From: Leptospira noguchii serovar Panama str. CZ214
GTDB lineage: Bacteria; Spirochaetota; Leptospiria; Leptospirales; Leptospiraceae
Direction: 5' to 3'
Length of the DNA stretch: 64,000 nucleotides
Assembly (NCBI RefSeq): GCF_000306255.2
Contig: NZ_AKWY02000033.1
Span: 1-64,000, forward strand
In this document: positions 1 to 19,473 of the stretch, piece after piece
Position numbering within the stretch: position 1 is the stretch's first letter
How the letters are laid out: each line of letters starts with the position of its first letter
Position numbers and translations under genes: made by a program
Notes under the pieces: model-generated
Told to the model about the DNA's origin: nothing
What the model saw: only the letters and a program-made list of their open reading frames with translations
The model's database searches: none

Positions 1-1579
1 AACTCCTCCGGATACGAATTACGGAATTTGTTTTCCTGATCCGACTCCTTGTATCAAACAGGGATCAGCGTCGACTCGTTTTAGTGGAGTAAAAACGATT
101 ACGACTTGGACGGCAGATGAAGAAAATCATTATGAGTTGAAGGATTATTCCAGAGGTAAGGGAATTATTACGTATTCTTGGGAGTTTGTAGAAGAACCAT
201 TCATGGATATCTATTTTGCGACTGTTCCTATTGTTGATACTAGTAATAGTTGGACAAAGTTTGAATATCATGACGACTACAATCACGATGCGTTATTGGA
301 TGCACATTGGGGAATTGAAATGACTTATGATTATTTCAAATCCGTTCACAATTGGTTGGGTTATGATGGAGATGATAGCAAGGTAGTAAATAACGTACAT
401 TACATAGATTTGTTTGCTGCCAATAACGCGTTTTGGGATCCTACGACAGAAGAAATCTATTACATTTACTGTCCTCATAACAGCATATGTAAAACTTTTG
501 GTGTTCCTAGAATATTAGATCCTACGTATGAAGACTTTACATCTTTGGATGTTACTTCTCATGAATTTGGACACGGTGTCAATGGAGCTATTGCAGGTCT
601 TAATTATGATCCAGAGCCTTATGCATTGAATGAAGGTTTTAGTGATATTTGGAACATTGCTGTAAATAACTACGTAAACAAAGTTTTAGGAATGCAAAAA
701 AATCTTTGGTTAATAGCGGATGAAACCGTTCCGGGAGGTGGTATGCGTTCTGCGGAAAATCCGAAATCTACTACAGTATTGTATCCGGGACCAAATACGT
801 ATTACGGAGATCTTTGGGATTTTGAAAATAATGAACCCCATACAAACAGTCTAGTCTTGAGTCATTGGTTTTATACTTTATCTAAAGGAAAACAAGGAAC
901 CAACGATCATCATTGTGGATATAATGTTTCGGGAATCAGCGTCGAAAAGGCGGAAAAAATCGCCTATAAGTCGCTTCATCAACTTTTCCCTACAGCGGGT
1001 TATTCTTCTGCAAGGACTGCAGCTATTTATTCAGCTAAAGCCTTATATGGTAAGTTTTCATCAGAAGTAAAAAGTACAATCGATGCTTGGGATGCAGTAG
1101 GTGTTCCGGCGGAGACAACTTCTCGTGGGGGACAAGGAATGGTCAAACCACAACACTATATTACTTTTGTAAAACTTTCTGATTTAGAAAAAAGCTCCGG
1201 AAATGATTGTGGGTACAAGGACAATTCATACTTACATCCGACTATATATCTAGGGGCGAGCTATAATATGCTGTTGTCGAGCGAAGGTTCGCCAAGTAAT
1301 CCACCTAAAGCACATAGATGGAGAGTATGGATCGATTTCAATCGGGACGGTAGTTATGATTTTTCAGAAATGGTAGTTCAGGATTCTATCATTGATACGC
1401 TTGGAGGAACGCTTCAAAAAACGATAAAGATTCCATCGACTGCACTTACTGGGGATACTAAAATGAGAGTTTCTATGAAGGCTGTTGAAGGCAATGAGGG
1501 TTATCCACGTGTTGATGAATCCTTTTCCGAAGGAGAAGTTGAAGATTACTCAATAACCATTAAAAATTTCAGTTTTTAG
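1..1579 (+). CDS. Thermolysin-like (M4) metalloprotease with C-terminal GEVED domain, 5' end outside the window
   Basis: The frame is open from the first bases of the window, so the signal peptide and propeptide lie outside. The zinc site HEFGH is at nt 560-574, followed about 20 residues on by NEGFSD, whose Glu is the third zinc ligand. The downstream NSLVLSHWFY segment supplies the usual M4 catalytic His. This order is diagnostic of thermolysin-type peptidases. After the catalytic domain, from about nt 1140, comes a beta-rich tail with RVWIDFNRDG and a terminal GEVEDYS motif, which is the GEVED domain found on secreted bacterial proteins. Leptospira thermolysins of this type are exported and can cleave host proteins; that role is family knowledge, not visible here. 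A hairpin terminator follows the stop. Confidence 0.93.
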   Translation, partial: TPPDTNYGICFPDPTPCIKQGSASTRFSGVKTITTWTADEENHYELKDYSRGKGIITYSWEFVEEPFMDIYFATVPIVDTSNSWTKFEYHDDYNHDALLDAHWGIEMTYDYFKSVHNWLGYDGDDSKVVNNVHYIDLFAANNAFWDPTTEEIYYIYCPHNSICKTFGVPRILDPTYEDFTSLDVTSHEFGHGVNGAIAGLNYDPEPYALNEGFSDIWNIAVNNYVNKVLGMQKNLWLIADETVPGGGMRSAENPKSTTVLYPGPNTYYGDLWDFENNEPHTNSLVLSHWFYTLSKGKQGTNDHHCGYNVSGISVEKAEKIAYKSLHQLFPTAGYSSARTAAIYSAKALYGKFSSEVKSTIDAWDAVGVPAETTSRGGQGMVKPQHYITFVKLSDLEKSSGNDCGYKDNSYLHPTIYLGASYNMLLSSEGSPSNPPKAHRWRVWIDFNRDGSYDFSEMVVQDSIIDTLGGTLQKTIKIPSTALTGDTKMRVSMKAVEGNEGYPRVDESFSEGEVEDYSITIKNFSF

Positions 1580-1611
1580 AAATCTCTAATATAATTGCGA
1601 ATTTGATTATA

Positions 1612-1647
1612 AAATCGGCTCAAATACAAAACGTTGAGTCGATTTTT
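1612..1647 (+). terminator. Rho-independent terminator after the thermolysin gene
   Basis: The arms AAATCGGCTCAA and TTGAGTCGATTT flank a short AT-rich loop and are followed by a T run, 33 bases after the stop codon. There is one mismatch in the stem. Confidence 0.6.
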
Positions 1648-1813
1648 GCAAAAATGTCTGAATTTTTTTCACGTATAAAATTTTCTAAGGTTTCTCTTTT
1701 AGAAAATAATAAATTAAATTTACTGAATATTTTTAAAATATAATTTAATTATCAAAATTAATAAAAGTTGTTTCAGATTTTGATTTGAGTCAAAGTCGGT
1801 AAATTTGTTTCTT

Positions 1814-3280
<1,467 letters not shown>

Positions 3281-3369
3281 TGCTCCTTTGGATCTTTTCA
3301 GAGGGAGATTTACCCATTCCGAAAAAAAATTTCGAAATGAGTAAATCCATTTTAGAATTAAAACCCTTT

Positions 3370-4533
<1,164 letters not shown>

Positions 4534-5239
4534 GAACTTTTGTTTTCCTTAGGTGTTTAAGGATGGATCTCGTTTTATAAGTGGTTCCGCAATTCTTTTT
4601 TATCTTTTGAAACCAGCAGATATTTTACTGGCGGTGTGGAAATTAGGATCGTTTTTTGATAGTAAGTGAGTAATAAAAAACTCTGCTAATAAAGATAAAA
4701 AAGTTTGAAAGAGGCACTTTTTAAGCGACACCTACAAAAACAACATACCTCAAAAGTGACCGTAATTTATAGGAACTCTTACGTCAAATTTCCGTTAAAT
4801 CAAATTTTTGCATAGAATCTCTGTTTTGGGCTATCTCTAATTCAAAATTCATTTTATAGAAATTTACTTATGAATCGGCACATAAAAAATAATACTATTT
4901 TTACGCGTCAGTAGTATTTAGAAGCTTGTTCGTTTCGTTGAACAAGGATTTGATGAAGAACTTTCGTTTTATAATTATAAAATCCTAATTTTTTAAGATA
5001 AGAATTCTGCAAAAATTTTAGGGAACGAATGAGCCAATTGTTTTGGTCTAAACATTTAACTTCGGGTTGATTCCGTTTTGCAAGTTTGGAAAAGTTCTAT
5101 CGTGAGAAAATAGGTTGACCCAATCTCCCAAAGCTTTTTCTATTTTTTCTAAATCCTACTATAAAAGTAAGATTTAGAAATTCTATCAAGATCGGATCTC
5201 CTGAGTAATGGAAAATATACCGATAACAGTTGAAACAAA
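4534..5239. other. Gene-free divergent intergenic region
   Basis: About 700 bases between two divergent transcripts, so promoters for both should lie here. I see no credible coding stretch. A small hairpin has arms CTTGTTC (4925-4931) and GAACAAG (4940-4946). Around 4886-4910 there is a weak match to the short repeat family seen at 29401 and 48923. Confidence 0.5.
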
Positions 5240-6169
<930 letters not shown>

Positions 6170-6175
6170 AAAATT

Positions 6176-8910
<2,735 letters not shown>

Positions 8911-8915
8911 GAATC

Positions 8916-10009
<1,094 letters not shown>

Positions 10010-10013
<4 letters not shown>

Positions 10014-10627
10014 TCGCAGATAAAAAACAAGATTTCTCAGACGTAAGAACCGAACTACTTCAAAAAGTTTTTAAGTTTCCTGAAGACGCTTTTGATCTTT
10101 ATCAAAAGACGGAAGGATTTGGTTATTTTGAAATTTTAAGAACTCATTTTCTACTTTGGGTTCTTGCACCAACTGCAAAAATACTATCCAATTTCTTTTT
10201 TTCGATTCTTTCTTTTATTCGATACGAAGAAGGTGAGTGGAGTTTGTTTTCGGGAGTTCTATTTTCTTTTGTGATGTATCCTGCGGTTTTGTTTTTGGTT
10301 ATTCAGTTCGACGTGTTTCGGGTTTTTATAAAAAAAGTTGATCGAACCAAAGGGGAAATTCTTCCACCTGCAAATATATTACTAATTTCTTTTATACCAT
10401 TTAGCGCTTCTTCGATATTTTGGATTTTACCTTCACCGTTACAGGCCGTATTGATCTCGACTTCGTTTTTTTTATCTTGTGCGCTTTCTGTTCGCAGTTT
10501 GAAAAAAAAATTAAATTGGGATAATAAAGAAATTCTAATATTCTTTTTATCTGGATCTGCCTATTTTTTGACAGGGATATTGTTTTTAACCGTTATCTAT
10601 AATCTAATCAGGACAATTCTCAATTGA
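10010..10627 (+). CDS. Polytopic inner-membrane protein (YIP1-like)
   Basis: A 205-residue protein with a soluble N-terminus of about 40 residues and roughly five membrane helices, similar in layout to YIP1-domain proteins. It overlaps the DUF4340 gene by ATGA at its start and the mpl gene by TTGA at its end, so it is translationally coupled to both. This places it between the exporter and murein recycling genes. I recognise no catalytic motif. Confidence 0.6.
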
Positions 10628-12017
10628 AGATTTATTTAATCGGAATTGGTGGTATTGCGATGGGTAACCTCGCCTATATGCTTCAAAAAAGTGGGTACGA
10701 GGTTTCTGGTTCGGATGCGGGAGTTTATCCTCCTATGTCGGATAAATTGAAAGAATGGGGAATTCCGTATTTTGAAGGCTTTAAAGCGGAGAATCTTAAA
10801 GGCCAGGATCTGGTCGTAGTAGGAAACGCGATTTCCAGAGGAAATCCGGAAGTAGAAGAAATGCTCAATTTAGGAATGGATTATATTTCCATGCCAGCAG
10901 CAATTGGGAAATTTTTTCTCAAAGGAAAAAAAGTAATTGTAGTCGCCGGGACCCACGGTAAGACCACGACTACATTCTTAATTCATCATATACTAAAAGA
11001 GAATGGAGTTGAACCCGGATTGTTTGTGGGAGGAATTCGGAAAGATGGTCTACCCGGATTTGAATTGGGAAATGGATCTTATTTTGTAATAGAAGGAGAC
11101 GAATACGACACAGCGTTTTTTGATAAGTCTTCTAAATTTTTACATTATAGGCCCACCTATGCGGTGTTAAACGCATTAGATTTTGATCATGCGGATATCT
11201 TTCCGGATATTACAGCAATCGAAACTATGTTCAAACGTTTAATCAATTTAGTTCCTGGAAACGGAAAAATTTTTTATTGGAGTGGTTCTGGTTCTCTTAA
11301 AAAACTAGTTCAACACGTTTCGTTTACAAAGGTAGAAGGATTTGAATGGAATCGTAGAGATTCCTCTCTTTCTTGGAAAAAACACGAACTTTTTTGGGAA
11401 GATCAAAAATTAAATCCGTCTTTATTCGGAGACCATAATTATAGAAACATAGAAGTTGCAATTCGAGTTTGTTCCGAAATTTTGAAAAATCAAAACCCTT
11501 CCGGTTATAAAGAAGGGATTACAAAGGCGATTGATTCTTTTCCGGGTGTTAAAAGAAGACAGGATATACTTTTTCAATCTTCGAACGCGATTGTAATGGA
11601 GGATTTTGCACATCATCCGGTTGCAGTACACGAAACAATTCATGCAGTTAAAAAAAAATTTCACGGTTATAAAATTATTTCTTTGTTTGAACCTAGAAGT
11701 GCAACCTCTCATCGAAATGTATTTCAAAAAGAATATTCATATTCCTTTATAGGTTCCGATTTAACTATTCTTACTGAAATCCATAATCTAAAAAAAGTAT
11801 CCAAAGATATTCGTCTGGATGTAAAAAAGTTAGTTCAAAAACTTTTAAAAAATTCCAAAACAATTCCAGTTTATGCAAAGGATCCTAAAGAGTTACTCGT
11901 TAAACTTGAGAAAATGATTTCACAATTTACGGGTCAAAAAATTCTAATCTTAGCCATGTCCAACGGATCTTTCGGAGGTATTTATCCAGGGCTTGTTGAA
12001 TTGGCTCGGAAACACGT

Positions 12018-12021
<4 letters not shown>
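10624..12021 (+). CDS. mpl: UDP-N-acetylmuramate:L-alanyl-gamma-D-glutamyl-meso-DAP ligase
   Basis: This Mur ligase reattaches recycled murein tripeptide to UDP-MurNAc. The N-terminal Rossmann motif GIGGIAMG, the P-loop GTHGKTTTT (residues 109-117), [12 protein letters not shown] and the HHP segment are all present. [14 protein letters not shown] and [16 protein letters not shown] are the versions seen in Mpl rather than MurC, and 465 residues is close to E. coli Mpl (457). It starts at TTG inside the preceding stop (TTGA) and overlaps pheS by ATGA. Its place in this operon suggests the exporter is linked to envelope maintenance, which is inference. Confidence 0.9.
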
Positions 12022-13043
<1,022 letters not shown>

Positions 13044-13044
13044 T

Positions 13045-13446
13045 ATGATTTCTACACCCATTCAAACTCGATGGATGGATATGGACCCGTTTGCTCATGT
13101 AAGTAATTCTGTATTTGTAGCTTATCTTGAAATTGGAAGAGTCGATTATTGCAAACGTCGTTTGAATGTAAAAGAGATTTTTGAAGTCCCGTTTATTTTA
13201 GCGAGAATTGAAATTGATCTTAAAAAATCCATCGAGATACATCATCAAGTAGAAGTACAAACTTCGGTTGTTCGGATCGGAAATAAATCTTGGGATTTTC
13301 AGTCAGTAATTTTAGAATCGAACACGAAAGAAATTTTTGCTGTGGCAAAAACGGTTCAAGTCGCTTTTGATCACATGAACAAGATCAGTATTCCAATTCC
13401 GCATAATGTTCGAGCAGTTTTGGAAGAGGATTTGAAAGAGTTCTAA
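13045..13446 (+). CDS. Acyl-CoA thioesterase, hot-dog fold (4HBT family)
   Basis: A 133-residue single hot-dog domain. [22 protein letters not shown] is the usual start of 4-hydroxybenzoyl-CoA-type thioesterases, with the Asp and the Asn of the active site present. These enzymes hydrolyse acyl-CoA thioesters as dimers or tetramers; the substrate here is open. It starts one base after the pheS stop and is the last gene of the operon. Confidence 0.85.
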   Translation: MISTPIQTRWMDMDPFAHVSNSVFVAYLEIGRVDYCKRRLNVKEIFEVPFILARIEIDLKKSIEIHHQVEVQTSVVRIGNKSWDFQSVILESNTKEIFAVAKTVQVAFDHMNKISIPIPHNVRAVLEEDLKEF

Positions 13447-13622
13447 AAAATGTAATTTGTGATAATTTCCACGCTTTAGGAAACTTCAGATTTTAACTTT
13501 TTTCAGAAAATGTATCGTGAATCCCTTACGCCGAAGGTATATTGAAAAACTTGAATTCGAAATTAAGAAACAACTAATGTCTATTCACTGTCAAAGCTTT
13601 AAATTGTAGCAGCAAACAAAAG

Positions 13623-14471
13623 TTAGGTTTTTTTACCTCGATACTTTTGAACCAATTCATTAAACGTAACAATATATTTTTCGAGTTTAATTTTATCTAT
13701 ATCAGAATTTAGTAATGGTTTTCCCTTGCCATTAACGATTACGTCTAAGGTTTTTTCTCTATTATCAACTATAGGATTTTTAAGTTTTATAAACGGTTCC
13801 AGTGACGAAGATTCAATATCCGGTCTAACTGCTCGCAACCAAGCAATTTGTTCAGTTGTAAATAGATTAGTGTTAAAGTGAAGAGATTTTAATTCTTTTG
13901 TCTTTTCCAAATAGGAGATGTCATTATCCTTTAGTTTTTTTAGATTAAAATCTAAGAATTTTAATTTTTTACAATGTACTAAAGGTGATAATGACTCTAC
14001 AACGAATTTCGTCCATACTTTGTTCCCAAAATGTATTTCTTCAATTGTTTCCGAAGATGCAAAATCGGTAAGTTCATGTATACGCGTGAAATCATCTAGG
14101 GCAACTCCTTTAAGTGAAAAGTTCTTAGACATATTCCATAATCGGACTGCACGTTGATTCCAATAAAATAATATATATTGAATACTTTTAAGCTTACTTA
14201 AAGTGGAAAGGTCCTCGACTAAGGGGCACTTCCAAAAGTAAATGGCTTCAAATTGAGATGCGTAATTTTCAATAAAATAATCGAAAGTATCTTGACGCAA
14301 TCCGCTAATTTGAATTGTTTTTGCGTGTGGATTGGATTTAATTGTGTCTATCCTCTCTTTTAAGATTTTTCCTCCGGAAATATCATCTTCAATTAAGTTA
14401 AGAACACCATCATTATTCTTATACACTTTTTCCAAATAGTATATTAAGGATTTATTTTTATCGTAGTTCAT
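13623..14471 (-). CDS. Hypothetical protein with degenerate leucine-rich-type repeats
   Basis: A 282-residue protein without signal peptide. The middle part contains repeated short strands with Leu/Ile spacing, for example LKSIQYILFYW, IEEIHFGNKVW, LKFLDFNLKK and LKSLHFNTN at 20-25 residue steps, which fits an irregular leucine-rich repeat solenoid. I do not recognise a named family. It is the leftmost of a run of minus-strand orphan genes, and a GTTAGAT motif lies 37 bases upstream of its start (14508-14514 as ATCTAAC on the plus strand). Its AT content is higher than that of the operon next to it, suggesting accessory origin. Confidence 0.6.
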   Translation of the reverse strand: MNYDKNKSLIYYLEKVYKNNDGVLNLIEDDISGGKILKERIDTIKSNPHAKTIQISGLRQDTFDYFIENYASQFEAIYFWKCPLVEDLSTLSKLKSIQYILFYWNQRAVRLWNMSKNFSLKGVALDDFTRIHELTDFASSETIEEIHFGNKVWTKFVVESLSPLVHCKKLKFLDFNLKKLKDNDISYLEKTKELKSLHFNTNLFTTEQIAWLRAVRPDIESSSLEPFIKLKNPIVDNREKTLDVIVNGKGKPLLNSDIDKIKLEKYIVTFNELVQKYRGKKT

Positions 14472-14586
14472 AATAATTTTCTTAATGTCTGAAAGTTGTC
14501 AATTTTTATCTAACGACTGAATTTGTTGATGACGCGCTTCTATTTGGATACGCAGATGCTTTGTAAATCTAAATTGCATGTATTAA

Positions 14587-15015
14587 TTAAAAATTTTTAA
14601 TATTATTTAGTAATAAAAACGTATATGATTTAGCTATAATATTGAAAATATCATCGTACGTTGATAAGCAATAATGTCTTATTTCTCCCCAATCTAACCT
14701 TATTGGTAATTTTTTTATATAATTTGAATTTTCTATTTCTTCAAATATACTTGCACTATCTTCAGCTTTAATAAATTCATTTTCAATTGCACAATATGTA
14801 TCTAATTCTGAATGAAATAGTGAGATTACCTCATTAAAAACAATGTTAAAGTTATATTCTTGCCCTCTATCTATTTCTCCAATGATTGAATTGTCCGTAA
14901 TATTACACAAAAACGTGATTTTGGAACTTTTCCATTCAATTCCATTTAATATTATACCGTCTCGAAAATTTTTAAAAATTCCAATAGGCGTTTTTATAGC
15001 TATAGCTTTTTCCAT
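14587..15015 (-). CDS. Hypothetical protein, 142 residues
   Basis: I do not recognise this protein. It begins MEKAIAIKTPIGIFKNFRDG with a good ribosome site (GGAAAG seven bases upstream), has no signal peptide or membrane helix, and looks like a small alpha/beta fold with an acidic middle part. Size, orientation and AT-rich composition match the other orphan genes of this zone. A role as an immunity or cassette protein is possible but not shown. Confidence 0.5.
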   Translation of the reverse strand: MEKAIAIKTPIGIFKNFRDGIILNGIEWKSSKITFLCNITDNSIIGEIDRGQEYNFNIVFNEVISLFHSELDTYCAIENEFIKAEDSASIFEEIENSNYIKKLPIRLDWGEIRHYCLSTYDDIFNIIAKSYTFLLLNNIKNF

Positions 15016-15151
15016 TTTATCTTTCCATTACAATTTATCTATGTAAGTTGTACATAACGATTATATTTTGATTCTTTTGATATGTGAGAATGAAAGTCCG
15101 ATAAACTGAAAATATAAAAGTTGAATATATACTTTGTGATTGAGAGACGAT

Positions 15152-15748
<597 letters not shown>

Positions 15749-15834
15749 GATCGGGTTCCTTATAAGATTCATTCCGACTTAATTAAGAACAAAAGTTTGT
15801 ATTTGTCAACGGTATTTGATTAGACTCACGCAGT

Positions 15835-16412
15835 TCATTCATTCGAATAGAATAGAACCGTTTCCAACGCGCGCATATTAGTTATTTCTTTTTTAGCATA
15901 TTTCTTATCTCTCAAGATACTTTGAATAATATTTGTTTCTGGCTTTTGAGATAAATCACGTAGCAACGAGTTATAATGATGATAATTCTCTACGCTATTA
16001 ATGTTATGATATGGCCTATCTTTATCAAAAAGGGTTTTGTACACATTTGAATCCCATATTGCATACATTTTTGGATTTAAGAAATGCAAAAATTTACTTC
16101 CACCTACAATAGAGTTATTTATTCTTTCTTTAATTAAATTAAGAAATTCTATAGAATCATTTCCAGCCTTTATATTTTTTTATAATACTCATAATCATCT
16201 TCATTTGAAAATTTACAATGCAAAATAGTTGGCATCCAACCATACACGATATGTGCAATTACTACGACTGTTTTTCTGTCAAATTCTTCTATACTATGGA
16301 TAAATTCAAGTATATCATGATAAACTGATATATATTGATCATCAGGATTAGTGTGTAAGTTATGAGCTCTTGAAACAAAAAATTCAATATTAAATTGTTT
16401 AAAATTTTCCAT
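15835..16412 (-). pseudogene. Hypothetical gene split by a frameshift in a homopolymer
   Basis: Two minus-strand frames, 16170-16412 and 15835 to about 16170, are parts of one gene. The first begins MENFKQFNIEFFVSRAHNL and runs into a stop just after YEYYKK. The DNA there is a run of seven T on the plus strand (16175-16181). Removing one base continues the protein as KGWNDSIEFLNLIKERIN and on into KFLHFLNPKMYAIWDSNV. The restored protein would be about 190 residues and I do not recognise its family. This may be a real inactivation, phase variation or a sequencing error. Confidence 0.6.
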
Positions 16413-16636
16413 GATCTTTAAGATTTATTAAAATAAGAGACAATTACCAACTAAATTTCCAAATTACGGATGATCAAAATGAATTTCGTCTAACAATTAA
16501 TATTGTCAGTGTTAGGCGCTGGACACTTTGAGGTTTGGCACGAGGTTCGCGAACAAAGTGGTGGAACTTCGCGACATGGAGGTCGCTGAATTAAGTTTTG
16601 TTTTTTTCTTTAATACTTACTGCTCGGACACATAAA
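16413..16636. other. Gene-free stretch with integron-like 7-mers
   Basis: GTCTAAC (16488-16494) and GTTAGGC (about 16511-16517) match the RYYYAAC and GTTRRRY cores of attC sites, but they lie only 30 bases apart. The following GC-rich stretch to about 16600 contains GTTCGCGAAC and GGAACTTCGCGACATGG and may fold. No gene is seen. Confidence 0.35.
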
Positions 16637-16810
<174 letters not shown>

Positions 16811-16930
16811 AATAGAATACTTGGGTTGATTGTTTCAAAAATTTGAATGTTTTGGTCTTGCTCTAAAATGCCGTAAATCGCGAATTTGCAGCATTTTTTA
16901 ATTACTGCTATTTTTTTGCAAATTCGGTCG

Positions 16931-17341
16931 TTAATAACTTGGTACTATCTTCATACGTCCGAATAGTAAATATTCGTCTGGAGTAATAACATTAAAATTC
17001 TTAATCCTTAATAAATTTTTGTTTTCAGTTATCAATTAATCTACTTTGGCTGCAAAGGCAGATTCTAAAATATGATAATCATCTCTATTTCTTAATTCCA
17101 AATAGGTTTATTTTTAATGAATGTTGTAATATCTCTAATTTAGGATAAGACAATCTGAATAAAATTATCATTGAATTTAAATTTTGACTTAGAAAGAAGT
17201 AGATTCTATTTCATTTAATATTTCTTTCGAAATATATCCTGTAAAAACCTCATCTATTAAATCTTGGAAAACAAGTCTAGGTTTTCCTTTAAATAGAATA
17301 ACAGAAATGTAAATATTAGTGTCTAATAATACCTTCAACAT
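16931..17341 (-). pseudogene. Decayed PIN-domain (VapC-like) toxin gene
   Basis: Read on the minus strand from ATG at 17341: MLKVLLDTNIYISVILFKGKP, the usual start of PIN toxins of the COG1569 type with the first catalytic Asp. The frame stops at 17189. Further on, in shifted frame, come DDYHILESAFAAKVD, a TAA, then LITENKNLLRIK and NVITPDEYLLF, which are the C-terminal PIN motifs in the right order, ending at 16931. At least one frameshift and one further stop (a Tyr-to-stop change) break it. PIN toxins are Mg-dependent RNases. A short stretch upstream, EAPHPYDEELGKV to LELEETLL (about 17345-17450), could be the remnant of its antitoxin. Confidence 0.7.
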
Positions 17342-17543
17342 TAAGAAGCGTTTCTTCTAGTTCTAACAGATTTAATTTTATTAAAAACATCTTTTTCGGA
17401 AATGTCACTTTGCCTAACTCTTCGTCATACGGATGTGGCGCTTCCTCCACAATTGCGTCTAACGAAAGAGTTTCCTCGACATCGCGGCCATGAGAAGTGG
17501 CAAGCCGAAGTTATCTGCTGTGCCGATGAGTTATTAAAAAACC

Positions 17544-18203
17544 TTAATGTTTAGTAGCTTCAAGATGGTTTGCAGTTCTTACCAGTTTCTCAACTAACTC
17601 ATCCAACAAATATTTTTTCATTTGATCAATAGATTCTGTTTTACTTGATTGTTTTATTTCTTTTGCCATGTCAAGTAATGCATTCTTTTCATTATAGTAT
17701 ACGGAGCCAGCGTTACTAATTTGTAGGAACATCTCATCTAAAATACTGGAAAATCTATGAATGCCACTGTTTCTCAACTCAATAATTTTACTAGAATACC
17801 CATATTTATTAAGAAGATCAAACAACCCTTCATGACGTAATGAAGAATAGGTTTTCGAAAATTCATAAAACTGATTGTCATTCAGCTGAGCATAGAAATT
17901 CTTCAGTTTACTTGTAAGATTTTTTTTACGAGTAACACTTTCGATTTCCTTAATTTTTTCAATTGCTGATTTTATCGCTGGATCTTTTGAATCAATATAA
18001 TATTCGGGTCTAAACACTTCTACTTCGCTATCCGTGACCTTAATTTTTTCCAAATGTTCGTGAATTAAAATTTCGATTTTATTTTTAATTTGCTCATAGT
18101 CGAATTCTAAATATCCAAATGAATTAATATTTGAAATGATGTATAAAATATTCGGCAATTGAGCGATTTCATATTTTTCAGCATCAATATACGTATTAAT
18201 CAA
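17544..18203 (-). CDS. Hypothetical helical protein, 219 residues
   Basis: I do not recognise this protein. It is predicted almost wholly helical and charged, with likely coiled coil between residues 85 and 120 and near the C-terminus (SIDQMKKYLLDELVEKLVR). The only start is TTG at 18203, six codons after a stop, without a clear ribosome site, so it could be the 3' part of a longer gene. A GTTAGAT motif lies 56 bases upstream (18259-18265 as ATCTAAC). Confidence 0.5.
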   Translation of the reverse strand: MINTYIDAEKYEIAQLPNILYIISNINSFGYLEFDYEQIKNKIEILIHEHLEKIKVTDSEVEVFRPEYYIDSKDPAIKSAIEKIKEIESVTRKKNLTSKLKNFYAQLNDNQFYEFSKTYSSLRHEGLFDLLNKYGYSSKIIELRNSGIHRFSSILDEMFLQISNAGSVYYNEKNALLDMAKEIKQSSKTESIDQMKKYLLDELVEKLVRTANHLEATKH

Positions 18204-18540
18204 TAAATAGTAAAGTTTTGCTTAGCTCGTAGATTTCGAAAGGCGAGGATTGAGTCGAATCTAACACAAACCTAAGTATCTGAGAAATTAAAAAAGTATC
18301 AAAGTTGTATGTCAAAGATTGAATCTGGTAAGAAGAAATAGTTTATCGAGGATTTTATTAGATTATGCGAACTTTATAATAAACCTCTGAGTATCTCTAT
18401 TCCGTATTTTCTAAGTGATGGGTTTATAAGATCAAAGAGTTACGTCCAAGTAAAATCTGCGAAGTAGTTTTAGCGAAGAGTGGTAATGAAAAATTCTTTA
18501 AAATAGTAACAAAATAGGATTCACTTAAACGTTCTATAAT
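18204..18540. other. Gene-free stretch between divergent genes
   Basis: I see no complete gene. Around 18431-18517 one plus-strand frame reads KIKELRPSKICEVVLAKSGNEKFFK before a stop, and could be the tail of a lost gene, but nothing upstream is in frame with it. Confidence 0.3.
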
Positions 18541-19086
18541 ATGTTTAAATTAAAAATATTTATTTTATTTTGTGTTGGTTCTTTTTCCATTTTTTCGCAA
18601 ACTAAAAAGAAATGTTTATCCGGAGATTGTGAAAATGGAAAAGGCATTTTGAGAGACTCTTTCAGAAACGAATACGCAGGAACCTTTGTAAACGGTAAGT
18701 TAGAAGGATTCGCAGAAGTGAAGTTTAAAAATAACGAAACGTTTTCCGGGATTCGTAATAATTCTATGAGAAGAGGAAAAGGGCAACGGGCTGATTCAAA
18801 TACAGGGAAAGTCGTATATGGAACTTGGATTGAGGGCGGATCTTGCGATGACGACGGCTGTGAATCTTGGCATGAGTTTATATCCGATTCAAATGTAAAA
18901 TGTGTTTTTCGAGGAACATTTCTAGAGGGAAAAAAGACCGGAAATGGTAGTTATACTTGTAACAACGGAGAAAGTTTCGAGGGAACTTACTCAAACGATC
19001 TGGCCAATGGACCAGGAAAGCTAATCTATTCTGACAGAGTCGTTTTCGAAGGAGAATTTAAAGACGGCCGTCCGGTTCGGAAATAA
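18541..19086 (+). CDS. Exported MORN-repeat protein
   Basis: A 181-residue protein with a signal peptide (MFKLKIFILFCVGSFSIFSQ, probable cleavage after SQ). The mature part consists of MORN-type repeats: YAGTFVNGKLEGFAEVKF, FSGIRNNSMRRGKGQ, FRGTFLEGKKTGNGSYTC, FEGTYSNDLANGPGKLIY and FEGEFKDGRPV. MORN repeats form a beta-hairpin solenoid often used for membrane or protein binding. Six Cys residues could make disulfides. It is the only plus-strand gene in this part of the accessory zone. The function is unknown. Confidence 0.8.
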   Translation: MFKLKIFILFCVGSFSIFSQTKKKCLSGDCENGKGILRDSFRNEYAGTFVNGKLEGFAEVKFKNNETFSGIRNNSMRRGKGQRADSNTGKVVYGTWIEGGSCDDDGCESWHEFISDSNVKCVFRGTFLEGKKTGNGSYTCNNGESFEGTYSNDLANGPGKLIYSDRVVFEGEFKDGRPVRK

Positions 19087-19188
19087 TAAAAGCAAAAGAA
19101 GATCGAAGGTATTTTTATCCTATTTGAATCTTTAACAAAATAAGTTCCCACCCAGGTCCTTACAAACAAGTAAGCTCCACATCTTAGT

Positions 19189-19473
19189 TTATTTGTATGC
19201 TTTCCATTCTATTGAAATATTTTTATATTGATTCGGAAGATTTTTAATGGCATCTTCTATAGTATTATAATCTGAATCTTGTTCTACTTCCCAGTCCTTA
19301 TTACAACTAAACCTATAAACTTCTTTTGATCCTTCATATTGGCATATAGCTAAACCAAATATTTCTGATGTTATGGTACCGTGAGTATAATAAAGGTAGC
19401 CAAATGGCTGACCATCTGACCAATCCCACAATAACACTTTTACACCATCTAAATATGCAGGTGGTTTCATCAA
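19189..19473 (-). CDS. Hypothetical protein, 94 residues
   Basis: I do not recognise the family. The small soluble protein begins MMKPPAYLDGVKVLLWDWSDG, has many aromatic residues and an acidic C-terminal half (EVEQDSDYNTIEDAIKNLP), the general look of immunity proteins or small orphan genes. Immediately upstream, on the plus strand to 19559, a 27-residue tail MAVVLPDVIDNTFLIHHAPR ends with a stop and looks like a cut-off gene remnant. Confidence 0.45.
   Translation of the reverse strand: MMKPPAYLDGVKVLLWDWSDGQPFGYLYYTHGTITSEIFGLAICQYEGSKEVYRFSCNKDWEVEQDSDYNTIEDAIKNLPNQYKNISIEWKAYK

Noticed and set aside
16488..16517. Complete attC site
   Set aside because: The two core 7-mers match the consensus but are only 30 bases apart, shorter than any normal attC, so I list this only as part of a tentative array.
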